This document shows positions 49,227 through 58,196 of a DNA stretch of 64,000 nucleotides, in pieces. The DNA is taken from the NCBI GenBank assembly GCA_902494245.1, contig CABUSR010000006.1:1-64000 (forward strand), read 5' to 3'. Numbering within the stretch: the first letter of the stretch is position 1; every line of letters starts with the position of its first letter. The notes below the pieces were generated by a model. It was not told the DNA's origin. It did not search any database and saw only the letters and a list, made by a program, of their open reading frames with translations. The position numbers and the translations under genes were made by a program. The stretch comes from an uncultured Collinsella sp. (lineage in GTDB: Bacteria > Actinomycetota > Coriobacteriia > Coriobacteriales > Coriobacteriaceae).

Positions 49227-49940
49227 CTACAGTCCGTATTTCACGACGACACGGTTAATGCGACGGCACCAAGGCTTGTACAAGGCGGCCAAAAACACGC
49301 AGGTCGCAAGGCCGTGCGTGATATCGAACGGCACCGCCGTGGCAAGACGTGCCACGGCACCCGCCCAAGTAAGCGGCCGTACAAATCCAATGATGTCATA
49401 CGCGTTGATCACGACGCCATAGAGCAGGCCCGACGCAAAGCCGTACGCCAGCAGCGCTGGCATGCGCACGGTGCCGTCGGCGCGGTCGAACGCACCCGCA
49501 TACGCCAGCGCACCGCCAACGTATCCCACGAGCCCCCAGGCATACATCTGCCACGGCGTCCACATGCCCTGTCCAAAAAAGAAATTGCTGGTCAGCGCCG
49601 CCAGCGCGCCAACCATAAAACCGTTGCGGCGACCAAGCGTCGCCCCCGCGATAATGGCGATGGCGCTCACCGGCTTAAAGTCGGGAATGGGCCCAAACAG
49701 GATGCGCCCCGCCGCCGCCAGCGCCGCCAGCACCAGCGTGGGCATAATCTGGCGCAATCCCGGACGAGATGCCTCGTAACCCGCAAAGAACAGCGCGAGC
49801 ACCAGCGCCACCACGACAAGCATGGCAAGCGCCGCCTGCTCAACACCCGCCAGCAACGCCGCAGCCATTACCGCCGGCACCGCCAACAACAGCGGGATCT
49901 CCAGTTTTGCAAGCAAACGCGAGAAACGACAGTCCGTCAT
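49227..49940 (-). CDS. ECF transporter substrate-binding (S) component
   Basis: The 237-aa membrane protein has six or more helices and GPIPDFKPVSAIAIIAGATL followed by GFMVGALAALTSNFFFGQG, a pattern seen in vitamin-type (cobalamin or precursor) S components of ECF transporters. The substrate cannot be fixed by sequence. It starts 4 nt after the fused ATPase stop, completing a dedicated operon T-AA'-S. ATG 49940 fits the first helix; the longer form has a non-native Arg-rich leader. Confidence 0.75.
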   Translation of the reverse strand: MTDCRFSRLLAKLEIPLLLAVPAVMAAALLAGVEQAALAMLVVVALVLALFFAGYEASRPGLRQIMPTLVLAALAAAGRILFGPIPDFKPVSAIAIIAGATLGRRNGFMVGALAALTSNFFFGQGMWTPWQMYAWGLVGYVGGALAYAGAFDRADGTVRMPALLAYGFASGLLYGVVINAYDIIGFVRPLTWAGAVARLATAVPFDITHGLATCVFLAALYKPWCRRINRVVVKYGL

Positions 49941-49944
49941 CCCA

Positions 49945-51588
49945 TCACGCCCTATAGAACACGTTGTCGGCAAAGAAGTCGGCCGGCGGCTCCATGCAGG
50001 CAATCTCGCCGTCAAACATCATGGCGACGTCGTCGGCTACCTGCTCGGCAAAGTCCAAATCGTGCGTAGCCATGATGACGGTGCCGCCAGCCTTCGCATG
50101 GTCACGCAGGGCGCGGGCGATGATGCGGCGGCTGAACAGGTCTAGACCCTTGGTGGGCTCATCGAGCAATAGCAGTTCGGGGCCGATTAGCAGCAGTTTT
50201 GCCAATGCAAGCAGTTGACGCTGCCCGCCCGAAAGATCGTACGGATGGCGTCCATCCAGACCCGACAACCCCAAGCTCGCCGCACGCTCCCGCGCCACGG
50301 TCTCGTCATATCCGCAGGTCGAAGCCCATTCCATCAGCTCGTCGCGAACCGTATCGGCAACCAGCAATGCTTTGGGATTCTGAGGCAGCAGCGCCGCCGA
50401 GGCCGCTCCGCGCACCATGCGGCCGCGCTGCAGCTTGGCGGTCTTCGCCAGCACCGAGAGTATCGTCGACTTACCGCATCCGTTGCCGCCCACGATCGCA
50501 TGCACCGCACCGGCCGAAAACGCCACGTCGAGCCCGCGCAGCACCCAACCGCCCGCGCGATCGTAGCGAAACCAGCCTTCCGACAGGGTGGTAGCCGACC
50601 CGCCGTGCATTTTTTGGAGTATTCTGCTTCCATCCGTGCGCGGGAAGGCTTCCGAGCCATTCTCGAGCGACGTTTGCGCCACAAATTCGGACGATTTGTC
50701 CAATTCTGAACTTTTTTTCGCGCTCGATACGTCCCCGGGCGGCTCCAGAGAGCCCAAATTGTCCTCACGCCTGCTGAATACTCCGTTTTTTGCACATCGG
50801 ATGGCACCCCACCCCAACATGTCATCGGAAAACAGCGATTCTCGGCGTCCCAAAGAAGCCATATCCGCCACCTCGCGCACGCGACCGTCCTCAATCCGGT
50901 ACGCACGCGTCGCGTATTCGAGCATTGGGCGCGGCTGATGCGTCGCCACAACAACCGTGCAGCCCAGCTCGCGATTCACACGAAACAGCGCGTGCAGGAA
51001 ATTCTTCTCAGCAACGGGATCGAGCTGAGACGTGGGCTCGTCGAGCAGCAGCACGCGCGGGCGTAATGCCAGCACAGCCGCCAGCGACAGCAGCTGTTTG
51101 CGTCCGCCCGAAAGCGTATCGGTGTCGCGGTGGAGCCAATCTTCCAGCCCAAAGAAATAGCTGGTCTCAGATACGCGACGGCGCATCTCATCACGCGCTA
51201 GCCCCAAGTTTTCCAGACCAAACGCCATCTCGTGCCACACGGTCTCGCACACGATCTGGTTCTCGGGGTCCTGAAACACATAACCCACGCGCTCCGCCGA
51301 TGCCCGCACGTCCATGTCGGCAACGTTCTCGCCCAGCACGCGCGGCTCGCCGGAGAGCGTACCCGCCGGCGCGATCTCGGGCTTGAGCAGCGACAGCAGC
51401 GTCGACTTGCCCGAACCGGTACCGCCAACAAGCAGCGCAAATGCACCTTGGGGAACAGACCAGTCGAGCCCCTCGAGCACCGCAGCATCAGTATCGGGGT
51501 AGGCAAAGCTCAGGCTCCGCACCTCAATCGCCGGCATATCCGGGCCGCACGCCGCGCCCGACACCGGGCCCCTATCCAACCGAGCCAT
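49945..51588 (-). CDS. ECF transporter fused ATPase (A and A' in one chain)
   Basis: The 547-aa protein has two complete ABC ATPase domains. Domain 1 (about 18-250): GGTGSGKST, LSGGRKQL, LLLDEPTSQLDP. Domain 2 (about 335-545): GGNGCGKST, LSGGQRQL, LLLDEPTKGLD. It powers the ECF importer with the T and S components. The ATG overlaps the TGA of the T gene by one base (TGATG at 51586-51590). The linker (about 265-330) is encoded by a stretch bounded by an imperfect inverted repeat (50605-50795) and is Ser/Glu-rich, unlike either domain. Confidence 0.9.
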   Translation of the reverse strand: MARLDRGPVSGAACGPDMPAIEVRSLSFAYPDTDAAVLEGLDWSVPQGAFALLVGGTGSGKSTLLSLLKPEIAPAGTLSGEPRVLGENVADMDVRASAERVGYVFQDPENQIVCETVWHEMAFGLENLGLARDEMRRRVSETSYFFGLEDWLHRDTDTLSGGRKQLLSLAAVLALRPRVLLLDEPTSQLDPVAEKNFLHALFRVNRELGCTVVVATHQPRPMLEYATRAYRIEDGRVREVADMASLGRRESLFSDDMLGWGAIRCAKNGVFSRREDNLGSLEPPGDVSSAKKSSELDKSSEFVAQTSLENGSEAFPRTDGSRILQKMHGGSATTLSEGWFRYDRAGGWVLRGLDVAFSAGAVHAIVGGNGCGKSTILSVLAKTAKLQRGRMVRGAASAALLPQNPKALLVADTVRDELMEWASTCGYDETVARERAASLGLSGLDGRHPYDLSGGQRQLLALAKLLLIGPELLLLDEPTKGLDLFSRRIIARALRDHAKAGGTVIMATHDLDFAEQVADDVAMMFDGEIACMEPPADFFADNVFYRA

Positions 51589-52475
51589 CAGCCAAACCTC
51601 TTCTCATCAATCGCGTGCAACGTGCAAGGCAGCACCATCCAGGCAGCGTACACAACATAGCCCGGCCACGGCGCCGGCACCGAGAGCTGCGGATAAAACG
51701 AATACTGCGTCGTCGCGGTCCACGCCACCGCCACCGCGGCGGCGCCAAACAGCGCAAGCCCAACCAGCGCGGCAACATCGCCGCGCCCCAGCCGATACCG
51801 CGCATACGTCGTTCGACGCGTCGCGGCGCCCCACCCACGGGAGCGCATGGCGTCCGCGCGCTCCAGCGAATCTTCCATGCCCCAGCCCATCAACACGCTC
51901 GACGCCCGCAGGCGCGATCGCACGGGATCGGTGGGCGCGCGGCCCGGCACATCAATCGCATCCTGCACCGCCAGCACCGTACGACCGCGGCGTAAAAACT
52001 GCGGGATAAGCCTCATGCACATCGAGATCATGAGCGCAATCACCGGTGCGGCATTGCCCAGCAGCGCGAGCACCTTGTCGTATTCGAGCATCGACGCCGC
52101 GGCCTCAAACCACAGCACGCTCGCCACAAACAGCCCGCCCATGCACAGGCCATATACCATGCTCTCCAGATACACCGCGCGCATGCCAATACGGAACAGC
52201 TCCGTCGAGCCCGAGGCGCTAAACAGCGGATTGACCAGCGCGATAATCAAAATCACCGGCAGCTGCCAGCGGAGTGCGCCCAGCGTGCGGGCAGCCCCGC
52301 GCGTCGCAAATCCATACGCCAGCCCGCCCGCAAGTGACAGCGCAATCAGCACCGGCTGCATCGAGAACATGGTGAGCCCCAGCGTCAGCACCATGTAGAG
52401 GGCCGGCACAGCCGGATGCGACATCGAGAATGCCGCGACGGGCTCGCCGCCAAACCCCTCTTGTATGTTGTCCAC
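51588..52475 (-). CDS. ECF transporter transmembrane (T) component
   Basis: The protein is about 295 aa, with several membrane helices and the coupling region with Arg-rich motifs (MRSRGWGAATRRT, about 210-225) that contacts the ATPases. SHPAVPALYMVLTLGLTMFS matches the start of EcfT proteins from this ECF class. The start is uncertain: GTG 52475 has GGGGGTG upstream and gives a normal length, while ATG 52427 lacks a ribosome binding site. It heads the operon and diverges from glmU. The spacer 52476-52674 holds the divergent promoters. Confidence 0.8.
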   Translation of the reverse strand: MDNIQEGFGGEPVAAFSMSHPAVPALYMVLTLGLTMFSMQPVLIALSLAGGLAYGFATRGAARTLGALRWQLPVILIIALVNPLFSASGSTELFRIGMRAVYLESMVYGLCMGGLFVASVLWFEAAASMLEYDKVLALLGNAAPVIALMISMCMRLIPQFLRRGRTVLAVQDAIDVPGRAPTDPVRSRLRASSVLMGWGMEDSLERADAMRSRGWGAATRRTTYARYRLGRGDVAALVGLALFGAAAVAVAWTATTQYSFYPQLSVPAPWPGYVVYAAWMVLPCTLHAIDEKRFG

Positions 52476-52674
52476 GGGCACCCCCGTCCCCTCGCTCAAA
52501 CGACAGCTCCGCAGCACCGCCAACGCCGCACGCAAGCAGCGCAAACGCCACGCCGGCGGCACCGACATCGGCCGCCATGAGCCAATCGCTACGCGCTCAA
52601 CATATGCCTGCGGTATCATATTGCGCCGTGTATCGTTTCCAAACACACGTCTCTATAACGTAACAGGAGATCAC

Positions 52675-54087
52675 ATGGACGCAACCGCAATTATCCTCGC
52701 TGCCGGCGAGGGCACCCGCATGAAGTCGAACCACTGCAAGGTTTCGCACAAGATCCTGGGTAAGCCCATGGTTCAGTGGATCGTCGACGCCACCATCAAG
52801 GCCGGCTGCAGCCGCGTCGTGGTCGTCATCGGCAGCCACGCCGACGAGATGCGCGCCCTTATCGACGGCGCCTACGCCAGCAGCGCCACCAAGGTCGAGT
52901 GCGTCGAGCAGACCGAGCGCCTGGGCACCGGTCACGCCGTGAAGGTCGCGCTCGAGGCCTGCGGCATCACGCAAGGCCCGGTCGTCGTGCTCAACGGCGA
53001 CTTGCCGCTCATCACCGCCGACACCGTCGCCAAGTTCGCGCAGACCGTCGCCACCGGCGAGCTCGCCTGCACCGTCATGACCATGACCCCGCCCGATCCT
53101 TTTGGCTACGGCCGCATCAAGCTGGGTGCCGATGGTCAGATCGAGCGCATCATCGAGCAGAAGGACTGCACGCCCGAGCAGGCCGCCACGCTGCTCGAGT
53201 GCAACGCCGGCTGCTACGCCTTCGACGGCGCGCAGCTCGCCGCCCACATTAACGAGATCGGCAACGACAACGCGCAATCCGAGTACTACCTGCCCGACAT
53301 GCTCGAGATCCTCAAAGGCCATGGTCAGGCAGTCTCCATCTTCCACTGCGACGACTACCGCGACGGCCTGGGCGTCAACAGCCGCATCCAGCTCGCGCAG
53401 CTCACCGCCATCGCGCGCGACCGCATCAACGAGCACTGGATGGCCGAGGGCGTCACGTTCATCGATCCCACGCAGGCCTGGATCGGTCCCGACGCTACCA
53501 TCGGCCGCGACACCGTCGTGTGGCCGCAGACGCATCTGATCGGCCACGTCACCGTGGGCGAGGAGTGCCAGCTCGGCCCCAACAGCCGCCTCACCGACAC
53601 CACCGTCGGCAGCGGCTGCATCATCGATGAGACCATCGCCATCGAGGCCGCCATCGAGAACGGCGTCGACTGCGGCCCGCGCGCCTACCTGCGCCCGGGC
53701 ACCCACATGCTCGACGGCTCCAAGGCCGGCACGCATGTGGAGATCAAGAAGTCCACGATCGGCGAGGGCTCCAAGGTGCCGCACCTGTCCTACATCGGCG
53801 ACACCACCATGGGCTCCGGCGTCAACGTGGGCGCGGGCTCTATCACCTGCAACTACGACGGCGTCCACAAGCACAAGACCGTCATCGGCAAGGATGCCTT
53901 CATCGGTTCCGACACCATGATGGTCGCGCCCGCCCAGATCGGCGACGGCGCGCTCGTGGCCGCCGGCTCCGTCATCACCGAGCCGGTCCCGGCCGACGCA
54001 CTTGGCCTGGGTCGTGCCCGTCAGGTAAACATTGAGGGCTGGGCCGCCGATTATCGCCGCCGTCTGCACGAGGACGACGAGGTATAA
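52675..54087 (+). CDS. glmU: Bifunctional GlcNAc-1-P uridyltransferase / GlcN-1-P acetyltransferase
   Basis: The 470-aa enzyme makes UDP-GlcNAc for peptidoglycan. The N-terminal uridyltransferase domain (about 1-230) has LAAGEGTRMKS, LGTGHAVK and LNGDLPLI. The C-terminal left-handed beta-helix acetyltransferase (about 250-460) has hexapeptide repeats, RPGTHM, HLSYIGD and NVGAGSITCNYDG. AGGAG is 6 nt before the ATG. A terminator follows and prs is next, the classic glmU-prs pairing. Confidence 0.96.
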   Translation: MDATAIILAAGEGTRMKSNHCKVSHKILGKPMVQWIVDATIKAGCSRVVVVIGSHADEMRALIDGAYASSATKVECVEQTERLGTGHAVKVALEACGITQGPVVVLNGDLPLITADTVAKFAQTVATGELACTVMTMTPPDPFGYGRIKLGADGQIERIIEQKDCTPEQAATLLECNAGCYAFDGAQLAAHINEIGNDNAQSEYYLPDMLEILKGHGQAVSIFHCDDYRDGLGVNSRIQLAQLTAIARDRINEHWMAEGVTFIDPTQAWIGPDATIGRDTVVWPQTHLIGHVTVGEECQLGPNSRLTDTTVGSGCIIDETIAIEAAIENGVDCGPRAYLRPGTHMLDGSKAGTHVEIKKSTIGEGSKVPHLSYIGDTTMGSGVNVGAGSITCNYDGVHKHKTVIGKDAFIGSDTMMVAPAQIGDGALVAAGSVITEPVPADALGLGRARQVNIEGWAADYRRRLHEDDEV

Positions 54088-54104
54088 CGTTTTACCAAGC
54101 ATCT

Positions 54105-54137
54105 AAGGAGCTGTTCCCATGGGGGCGGCTCCTTTTT
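54105..54137 (+). terminator. Rho-independent terminator after glmU
   Basis: The stem AAGGAGC / GCTCCTT has inner GC pairs and is followed by TTTTT. Confidence 0.8.
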
Positions 54138-54280
54138 CTATCGTGACCTGCGCAACCGGATGAGTGGTCGGTTCGTGTCCGTTGACGGTAAAGACGTTAT
54201 CAAGACTCGATAAACCCCGTTGCGCGGTTACAATGCAAAAAGGCATCTATATGGCATTCGATATATAAAGGAGAAGGGTA

Positions 54281-55267
54281 ATGCCGATTAATGATCCCGA
54301 GAAGTCGGAGAATATGCGCAAGTCCATCCGCGTGTATTCCGGTTCCTCCAACCGTCCCCTCGCTCAGAAGATTGCTGAGTACCTTGGGGTCGAGCTTTCG
54401 GGCCTTACGCTAAAGCAGTTCGCCAATGGTGAGATTTACGCCCGCTACGACGAGACCGTCCGCGGCGCCGACGTCTTCCTGATTCAGTCCGTGGCCGGCG
54501 GCAACGTCAACGACATGCTCATGGAGCTGCTCATCGCCACCGACGCTGCCAAGCGCGCATCCGCCCGCTCCATCACTGCCGTTATCACCCACTACGGCTA
54601 TGCCCGCCAGGACCGCAAGGCCGGCCCGCGTGAGCCCATCACCGCCCGCCTCGTCGCCAACCTGCTCGAGCGCGCCGGCGTCAACCGCATCATCACCCTC
54701 GACCTGCACCAGGGCCAGATCCAGGGCTTCTTCGATATCCCGGTTAACCACCTGTCCGCGCTGCCGCTGTTTGGCCAGTACTACAACGACATGCACTTCG
54801 ACACCGACAACCTGGTTGTCGTCTCCCCCGATGTGGGCCGCGCCAAGGCCGCCAAGAAGCTGTCCGACATGCTCGGCTGCGACCTGGCCATCGCCCACAA
54901 GGGCCGTCCGCGCCACAACGCCGCCGAGGTCATGGGCATCATCGGTGACATCAAGGGCAAGACCTGCATCATCAACGACGACATGATCGACACCGCAGGC
55001 ACCCTGTGCGCCAACGTCAAGGAGCTCAAGGCTATGGGCGCCGGCGACATCTACGTATGCGCCACCCACGGCATCTTCTCCGGTCCGGCCATCGAGCGTC
55101 TGAACGACGCCCCGATCGTCGAGTGCCTCGTCACCGACGCCATTCCCGTCGAGGTCGGCGGCAAGATCAAGACCATCTCGGTCGCCGAGGAGTTCGCTCA
55201 GGCCATCTCCGCCGTTTACCACGAGGAGCCCGTCTCCACGCTCGTCGGCGGCGATTTCGCGCTGTAG
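54281..55267 (+). CDS. prs: Ribose-phosphate pyrophosphokinase
   Basis: The 328-aa enzyme makes PRPP from ribose 5-phosphate and ATP. It has the N-terminal IRVYSGSSNRPLAQKIA, FANGEIYARYDETVRGADV, YARQDRKAGPREPITA (ATP/metal loop), the flexible loop and NDDMIDTAGTL (PRPP-binding motif). GGAGAAGGG precedes the ATG. It lies alone between two terminators, downstream of glmU. Confidence 0.96.
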   Translation: MPINDPEKSENMRKSIRVYSGSSNRPLAQKIAEYLGVELSGLTLKQFANGEIYARYDETVRGADVFLIQSVAGGNVNDMLMELLIATDAAKRASARSITAVITHYGYARQDRKAGPREPITARLVANLLERAGVNRIITLDLHQGQIQGFFDIPVNHLSALPLFGQYYNDMHFDTDNLVVVSPDVGRAKAAKKLSDMLGCDLAIAHKGRPRHNAAEVMGIIGDIKGKTCIINDDMIDTAGTLCANVKELKAMGAGDIYVCATHGIFSGPAIERLNDAPIVECLVTDAIPVEVGGKIKTISVAEEFAQAISAVYHEEPVSTLVGGDFAL

Positions 55268-55295
55268 CCTGCCGCGCATCATCTTTGATGTTTTT

Positions 55296-55328
55296 AAAGG
55301 GTCGGAAGCGAGCTTCCGACCCTTTTTC
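55296..55328 (+). terminator. Rho-independent terminator after prs
   Basis: The stem AAAGGGTCGGAAGC / GCTTCCGACCCTTT with a 2-nt loop is followed by TT runs. Confidence 0.85.
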
Positions 55329-55349
55329 TATCCCTCGCCAACCTTCCCT

Positions 55350-55549
55350 GGACAATTAGTTCAGATACGTATTTTTTAAAGCTCCAAAGGGCCGTTCGGA
55401 GCCTTCTGAGCTCCCCGGCGGATGCCATGCCGCCCAAAGCTCATCTTTTTCGAGTACAACCGCCGCATCTTTACCCTCAAATCGCCCTCGAAGGCCCTTA
55501 GAAACGTCTCGAACGCCCGCCGCCTTATACGTATCTGAACTAACTGTCC
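55350..55549. repeat. Palindromic element C, copy 1
   Basis: A 200-bp element with terminal inverted repeats of about 23 bp (GGACAATTAGTTCAGATACG at the left, its complement with one mismatch at 55527-55549). No convincing ORF. Copy 2 lies at 56876-57077, and the pair brackets one gene. Confidence 0.8.
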
Positions 55550-55713
55550 AGTAGCTATCGTCAACCTTCGCGGCAGAGCTCAATTTCCCGCAATCCCCTC
55601 AACCGATTCCACCGATTTCATAACACCCAGCCGTTCGTGGTGCGCAGCGCCCCGCTGAGCGAAAAGAACGGCATGGCGGTCGCATTCTGCCGCCAACTTA
55701 GTACGTTATAGCT

Positions 55714-56841
55714 ATGACGACCGTGATTTCACATTTCTCCGCCCTCCGCGCAATTCGTCGCGCACGACGGGCGTACTCTGCCCTACCCTGGGACTCCGTT
55801 GATAGCGAACAGCAAGCACAGGCCTTGGCTGGCTGCATTCCCAACAATGACGCGATAGACTTTGGCGCACTTTCGATACTCGACGCCTGGAATGAAGATG
55901 ATTCCGAACTGCTCGATCTTCTCGTTTCAAACGAAGACAACAGGCGCCCCGACAAGCGACTTCTTCAGCATATTCTCTCCGCTTCGCTTCCTGAAGGTGC
56001 AATTATGCACGTCGAGGCCGACATCTACGCAACGTCTCCTGCCATGACAGCCATGCTTTGTTCCAAGAATGAATCAGTCGCCAAAACCTTGATGCTACTC
56101 ATGGAACTGCTCGGAACCTACTCCCTTCCCCCCGGGGCAACATACCCCATTGCCTATGACGCCATCTGGCCCAAGGGCGATGACTGCGCAGCGACGGGCG
56201 ATCTTGATTGCTTGGGCGACCAGTCGGCGACCGAACAACAGAACGAGACCCGCTACGAACAGGCACACTACAAATGCGAGCCCGCCACAACTATCGAAGA
56301 GCTCGAGGCGGTCGCACGCTTCGCCAAAAGTAGCTCATACACCTCGTTTCGCACGGCAGTCAATCTCGCCCGACCCGGATCTGCATCCCCAGCCGAATCC
56401 CTAATGTTTGCCGTTCTCGGAGCGCCCATGCGCTTTGGCGGATTCGGATGTTGCAGCCTGCCCATGGGAGGCCTGCTACTCAACTATCGAATCGACTTCG
56501 ACACCCTTGCGGTCAACATGTCCTCGGGCATCCCCTATGCCATCTGTGACCTATATTGCCCGGCAGCCGGAGTCGACAACGAATACAACGGAATTGGGCA
56601 CGAGCTTCAAAACGCTCGCATCCACGATGGCAATCGAAATAATGGCCTCAAGGCAATGGGCATCCACGTCCTGGTTATCAATCGCGACCAAATGAAAGAC
56701 CTTGTTGCACTCGAAGCCTTCGCCCAAACGATGCATCGACTCGCGGGAGTCCGATTCCGATACCGTATCAAGGGCTATCGCAAGCGTCAGGCCGCTTGGC
56801 TCAACGCCCTGCGGGCCGGAATCGGCCTTGCGCCGGTCTAA
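55714..56841 (+). CDS. Hypothetical protein with Vsr/DUF559-like nuclease fold (AbiEi-like)
   Basis: The 375-aa soluble protein. The C-terminal part has C-D-L-Y-C-P, then D-N-E-Y-N-G-I-G-H, then N-R-N-N-G-L-K-A-M-G-I-H-V-L-V-I (about 285-330). This matches the order of the Vsr/DUF559 PD-(D/E)XK fold (D, E-x-DG-H, R-x-x-L-x-x-x-G-x-x-V). The N-terminus (SHFSALRAIRRAR) and a SPAMTAML...LLGTYSLPPG block recall actinobacterial AbiEi-type antitoxin/nuclease proteins. No Shine-Dalgarno sequence is visible. It stands alone between two copies of palindromic element C, and its composition is less GC-biased than its neighbours. The function is unknown; a defence or selfish role is inference. Confidence 0.5.
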   Translation: MTTVISHFSALRAIRRARRAYSALPWDSVDSEQQAQALAGCIPNNDAIDFGALSILDAWNEDDSELLDLLVSNEDNRRPDKRLLQHILSASLPEGAIMHVEADIYATSPAMTAMLCSKNESVAKTLMLLMELLGTYSLPPGATYPIAYDAIWPKGDDCAATGDLDCLGDQSATEQQNETRYEQAHYKCEPATTIEELEAVARFAKSSSYTSFRTAVNLARPGSASPAESLMFAVLGAPMRFGGFGCCSLPMGGLLLNYRIDFDTLAVNMSSGIPYAICDLYCPAAGVDNEYNGIGHELQNARIHDGNRNNGLKAMGIHVLVINRDQMKDLVALEAFAQTMHRLAGVRFRYRIKGYRKRQAAWLNALRAGIGLAPV

Positions 56842-56875
56842 ACGGCGAATCACCCGTGCACCGTCGAGCAGGGCT

Positions 56876-57077
56876 GGACAGTTAGTTCAAATACGTATAA
56901 ATGGACACATTGAATTAGGCTGTTTTGCAGTTATCTCTATACCATTCGCCCGATTTGAAGGCAGGGTAGACTTCAAAACAGCGTCATATGGACTAACTAA
57001 AGCTCCAAAACAACGTATCGGCATTGAATCGAGCAATTCGAGGTCTCAGAACTTATACGTATCCGAACTAACTGTCC
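56876..57077. repeat. Palindromic element C, copy 2
   Basis: A 202-bp element with 25-bp terminal inverted repeats (GGACAGTTAGTTC... ATACGTATAA, one mismatch). It shares ends and short blocks (AGCTCCAAA, TTATACGTATC) with copy 1. The centre differs and is AT-richer. Confidence 0.8.
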
Positions 57078-57191
57078 ACCTCGATTTCGACGGCCGTCCA
57101 AACGCCCTCAAATAACCTCAATTGCCCTCCATTTGACAGCGGCAACAGGGTCGCTCACCATAGCAGGCGACAAATCAACGAAAGGATGAAC

Positions 57192-57821
57192 ATGGCAGCT
57201 GCACAGCCGCTTAAGATTCGCATGGTTGCCGGACTTGGCAACCCTGGCGAGGAATATGCCGAGACCCGTCACAACGCTGGTTTCAAAGCAATCGACGAGC
57301 TGGCCCGTCAGGCCGGCGTCACGTACTGGAAAAACCAAGCAGGCGCCGAGATCGCGCTCATCAACATCAACGATCCCGAGGAAGAGGGCGGCAAGCGCCA
57401 GATTGTACTGGTCAAGCCGCAGTCGTACATGAACACCTCGGGCGGGCCCATCTCCAAACTCTGCCGCGAGTACAAGATCAAGGCCGAGGAGCTGCTCGTC
57501 ATCCACGACGAGCTCGATATTCCCGCCGGCGACGTGCGTGTTAAGGTGGGCGGCGGCCATGCCGGTCACAACGGCCTGCGTTCCATCATCGATAAGATGG
57601 GCAGCCGCGACTTCAGCCGCATCCGCACCGGCATCGGCAACCCTCCCGGCAAGATGGCCGTCGCCGACTACGTGCTTAAGCAGCTGCGCGCCCGCGAGGC
57701 CGAGGATTTCCAGGACACCTGCGCCCGCGCGGCCGACGCCGCCGGCCTGGCGATTGTGCACGGCGTAGTCTATGCTCGCGACCATGTCAACGGCGCCGCC
57801 TCCGCCAACGGCAAGCACTAA
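57192..57821 (+). CDS. pth: Peptidyl-tRNA hydrolase
   Basis: The 209-aa enzyme recycles peptidyl-tRNA. It has GLGNPGEEYAETRHNAGF with the catalytic His and Asn, KPQSYMNTSG, HDELDIPAGDVRVKVGGGHAGHNGLRSI, and FSRIRTGIG. All active-site residues are present. GAAAGG is about 7 nt before ATG 57192; the earlier ATG 57186 touches it. Confidence 0.95.
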   Translation: MAAAQPLKIRMVAGLGNPGEEYAETRHNAGFKAIDELARQAGVTYWKNQAGAEIALININDPEEEGGKRQIVLVKPQSYMNTSGGPISKLCREYKIKAEELLVIHDELDIPAGDVRVKVGGGHAGHNGLRSIIDKMGSRDFSRIRTGIGNPPGKMAVADYVLKQLRAREAEDFQDTCARAADAAGLAIVHGVVYARDHVNGAASANGKH

Positions 57822-57833
57822 AACCTACTATTT

Positions 57834-58012
57834 AGGGACAGGGTTATTTTGGCAGGTTTTATCTACGGAAACGCCATGACAGCCGCGCCGTAATAAACCC
57901 TGTGCCGCCATACATATGCAGCGCTCCAAAAGGGGCCGGCCTCACCGATGCGCGAGGCCGGCCCCCCTTTGCCGTTTTGCCTGATAAAACCGACCAAAAT
58001 AAACCTGTCCCT
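57834..58012. repeat. Palindromic element D
   Basis: A 179-bp stretch with about 30-bp terminal inverted repeats (AGGGACAGG...TTATTTTGG...GGTTTTATC, three mismatches) and an inner GC-rich hairpin (GGGGCCGGCCTC / GAGGCCGGCCCC). There is no convincing gene. It lies between pth and the NfnA-like gene. Confidence 0.75.
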
Positions 58013-58196
58013 ATTTGGTAGGCCGAAGTGGATAAACCCTTTTCCCACCTGCCAAAGAAACACGTAAGCGACGTTGCCATGAGGGTATAATTTGCACCGT
58101 ATGTCTGCACAACGCCTGTGCACGTACGGTTTTACTCGGGCTACCGTCCATTTCCGTGGAGGCACGGTTCGGCGGCCCTAACAAGAGAGGGGTTCT

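Noticed and set aside
52219..52578. A minus-strand frame with a hydrophobic start at 52578.
   Set aside because: Most of it overlaps the T component in another frame, and the product after the first 35 residues is Cys/His/Arg-rich noise.
52476..52674. Possible cobalamin riboswitch upstream of the ECF operon.
   Set aside because: The conserved B12-box (GCCACTG-like) and partner motifs are not visible on the minus strand.
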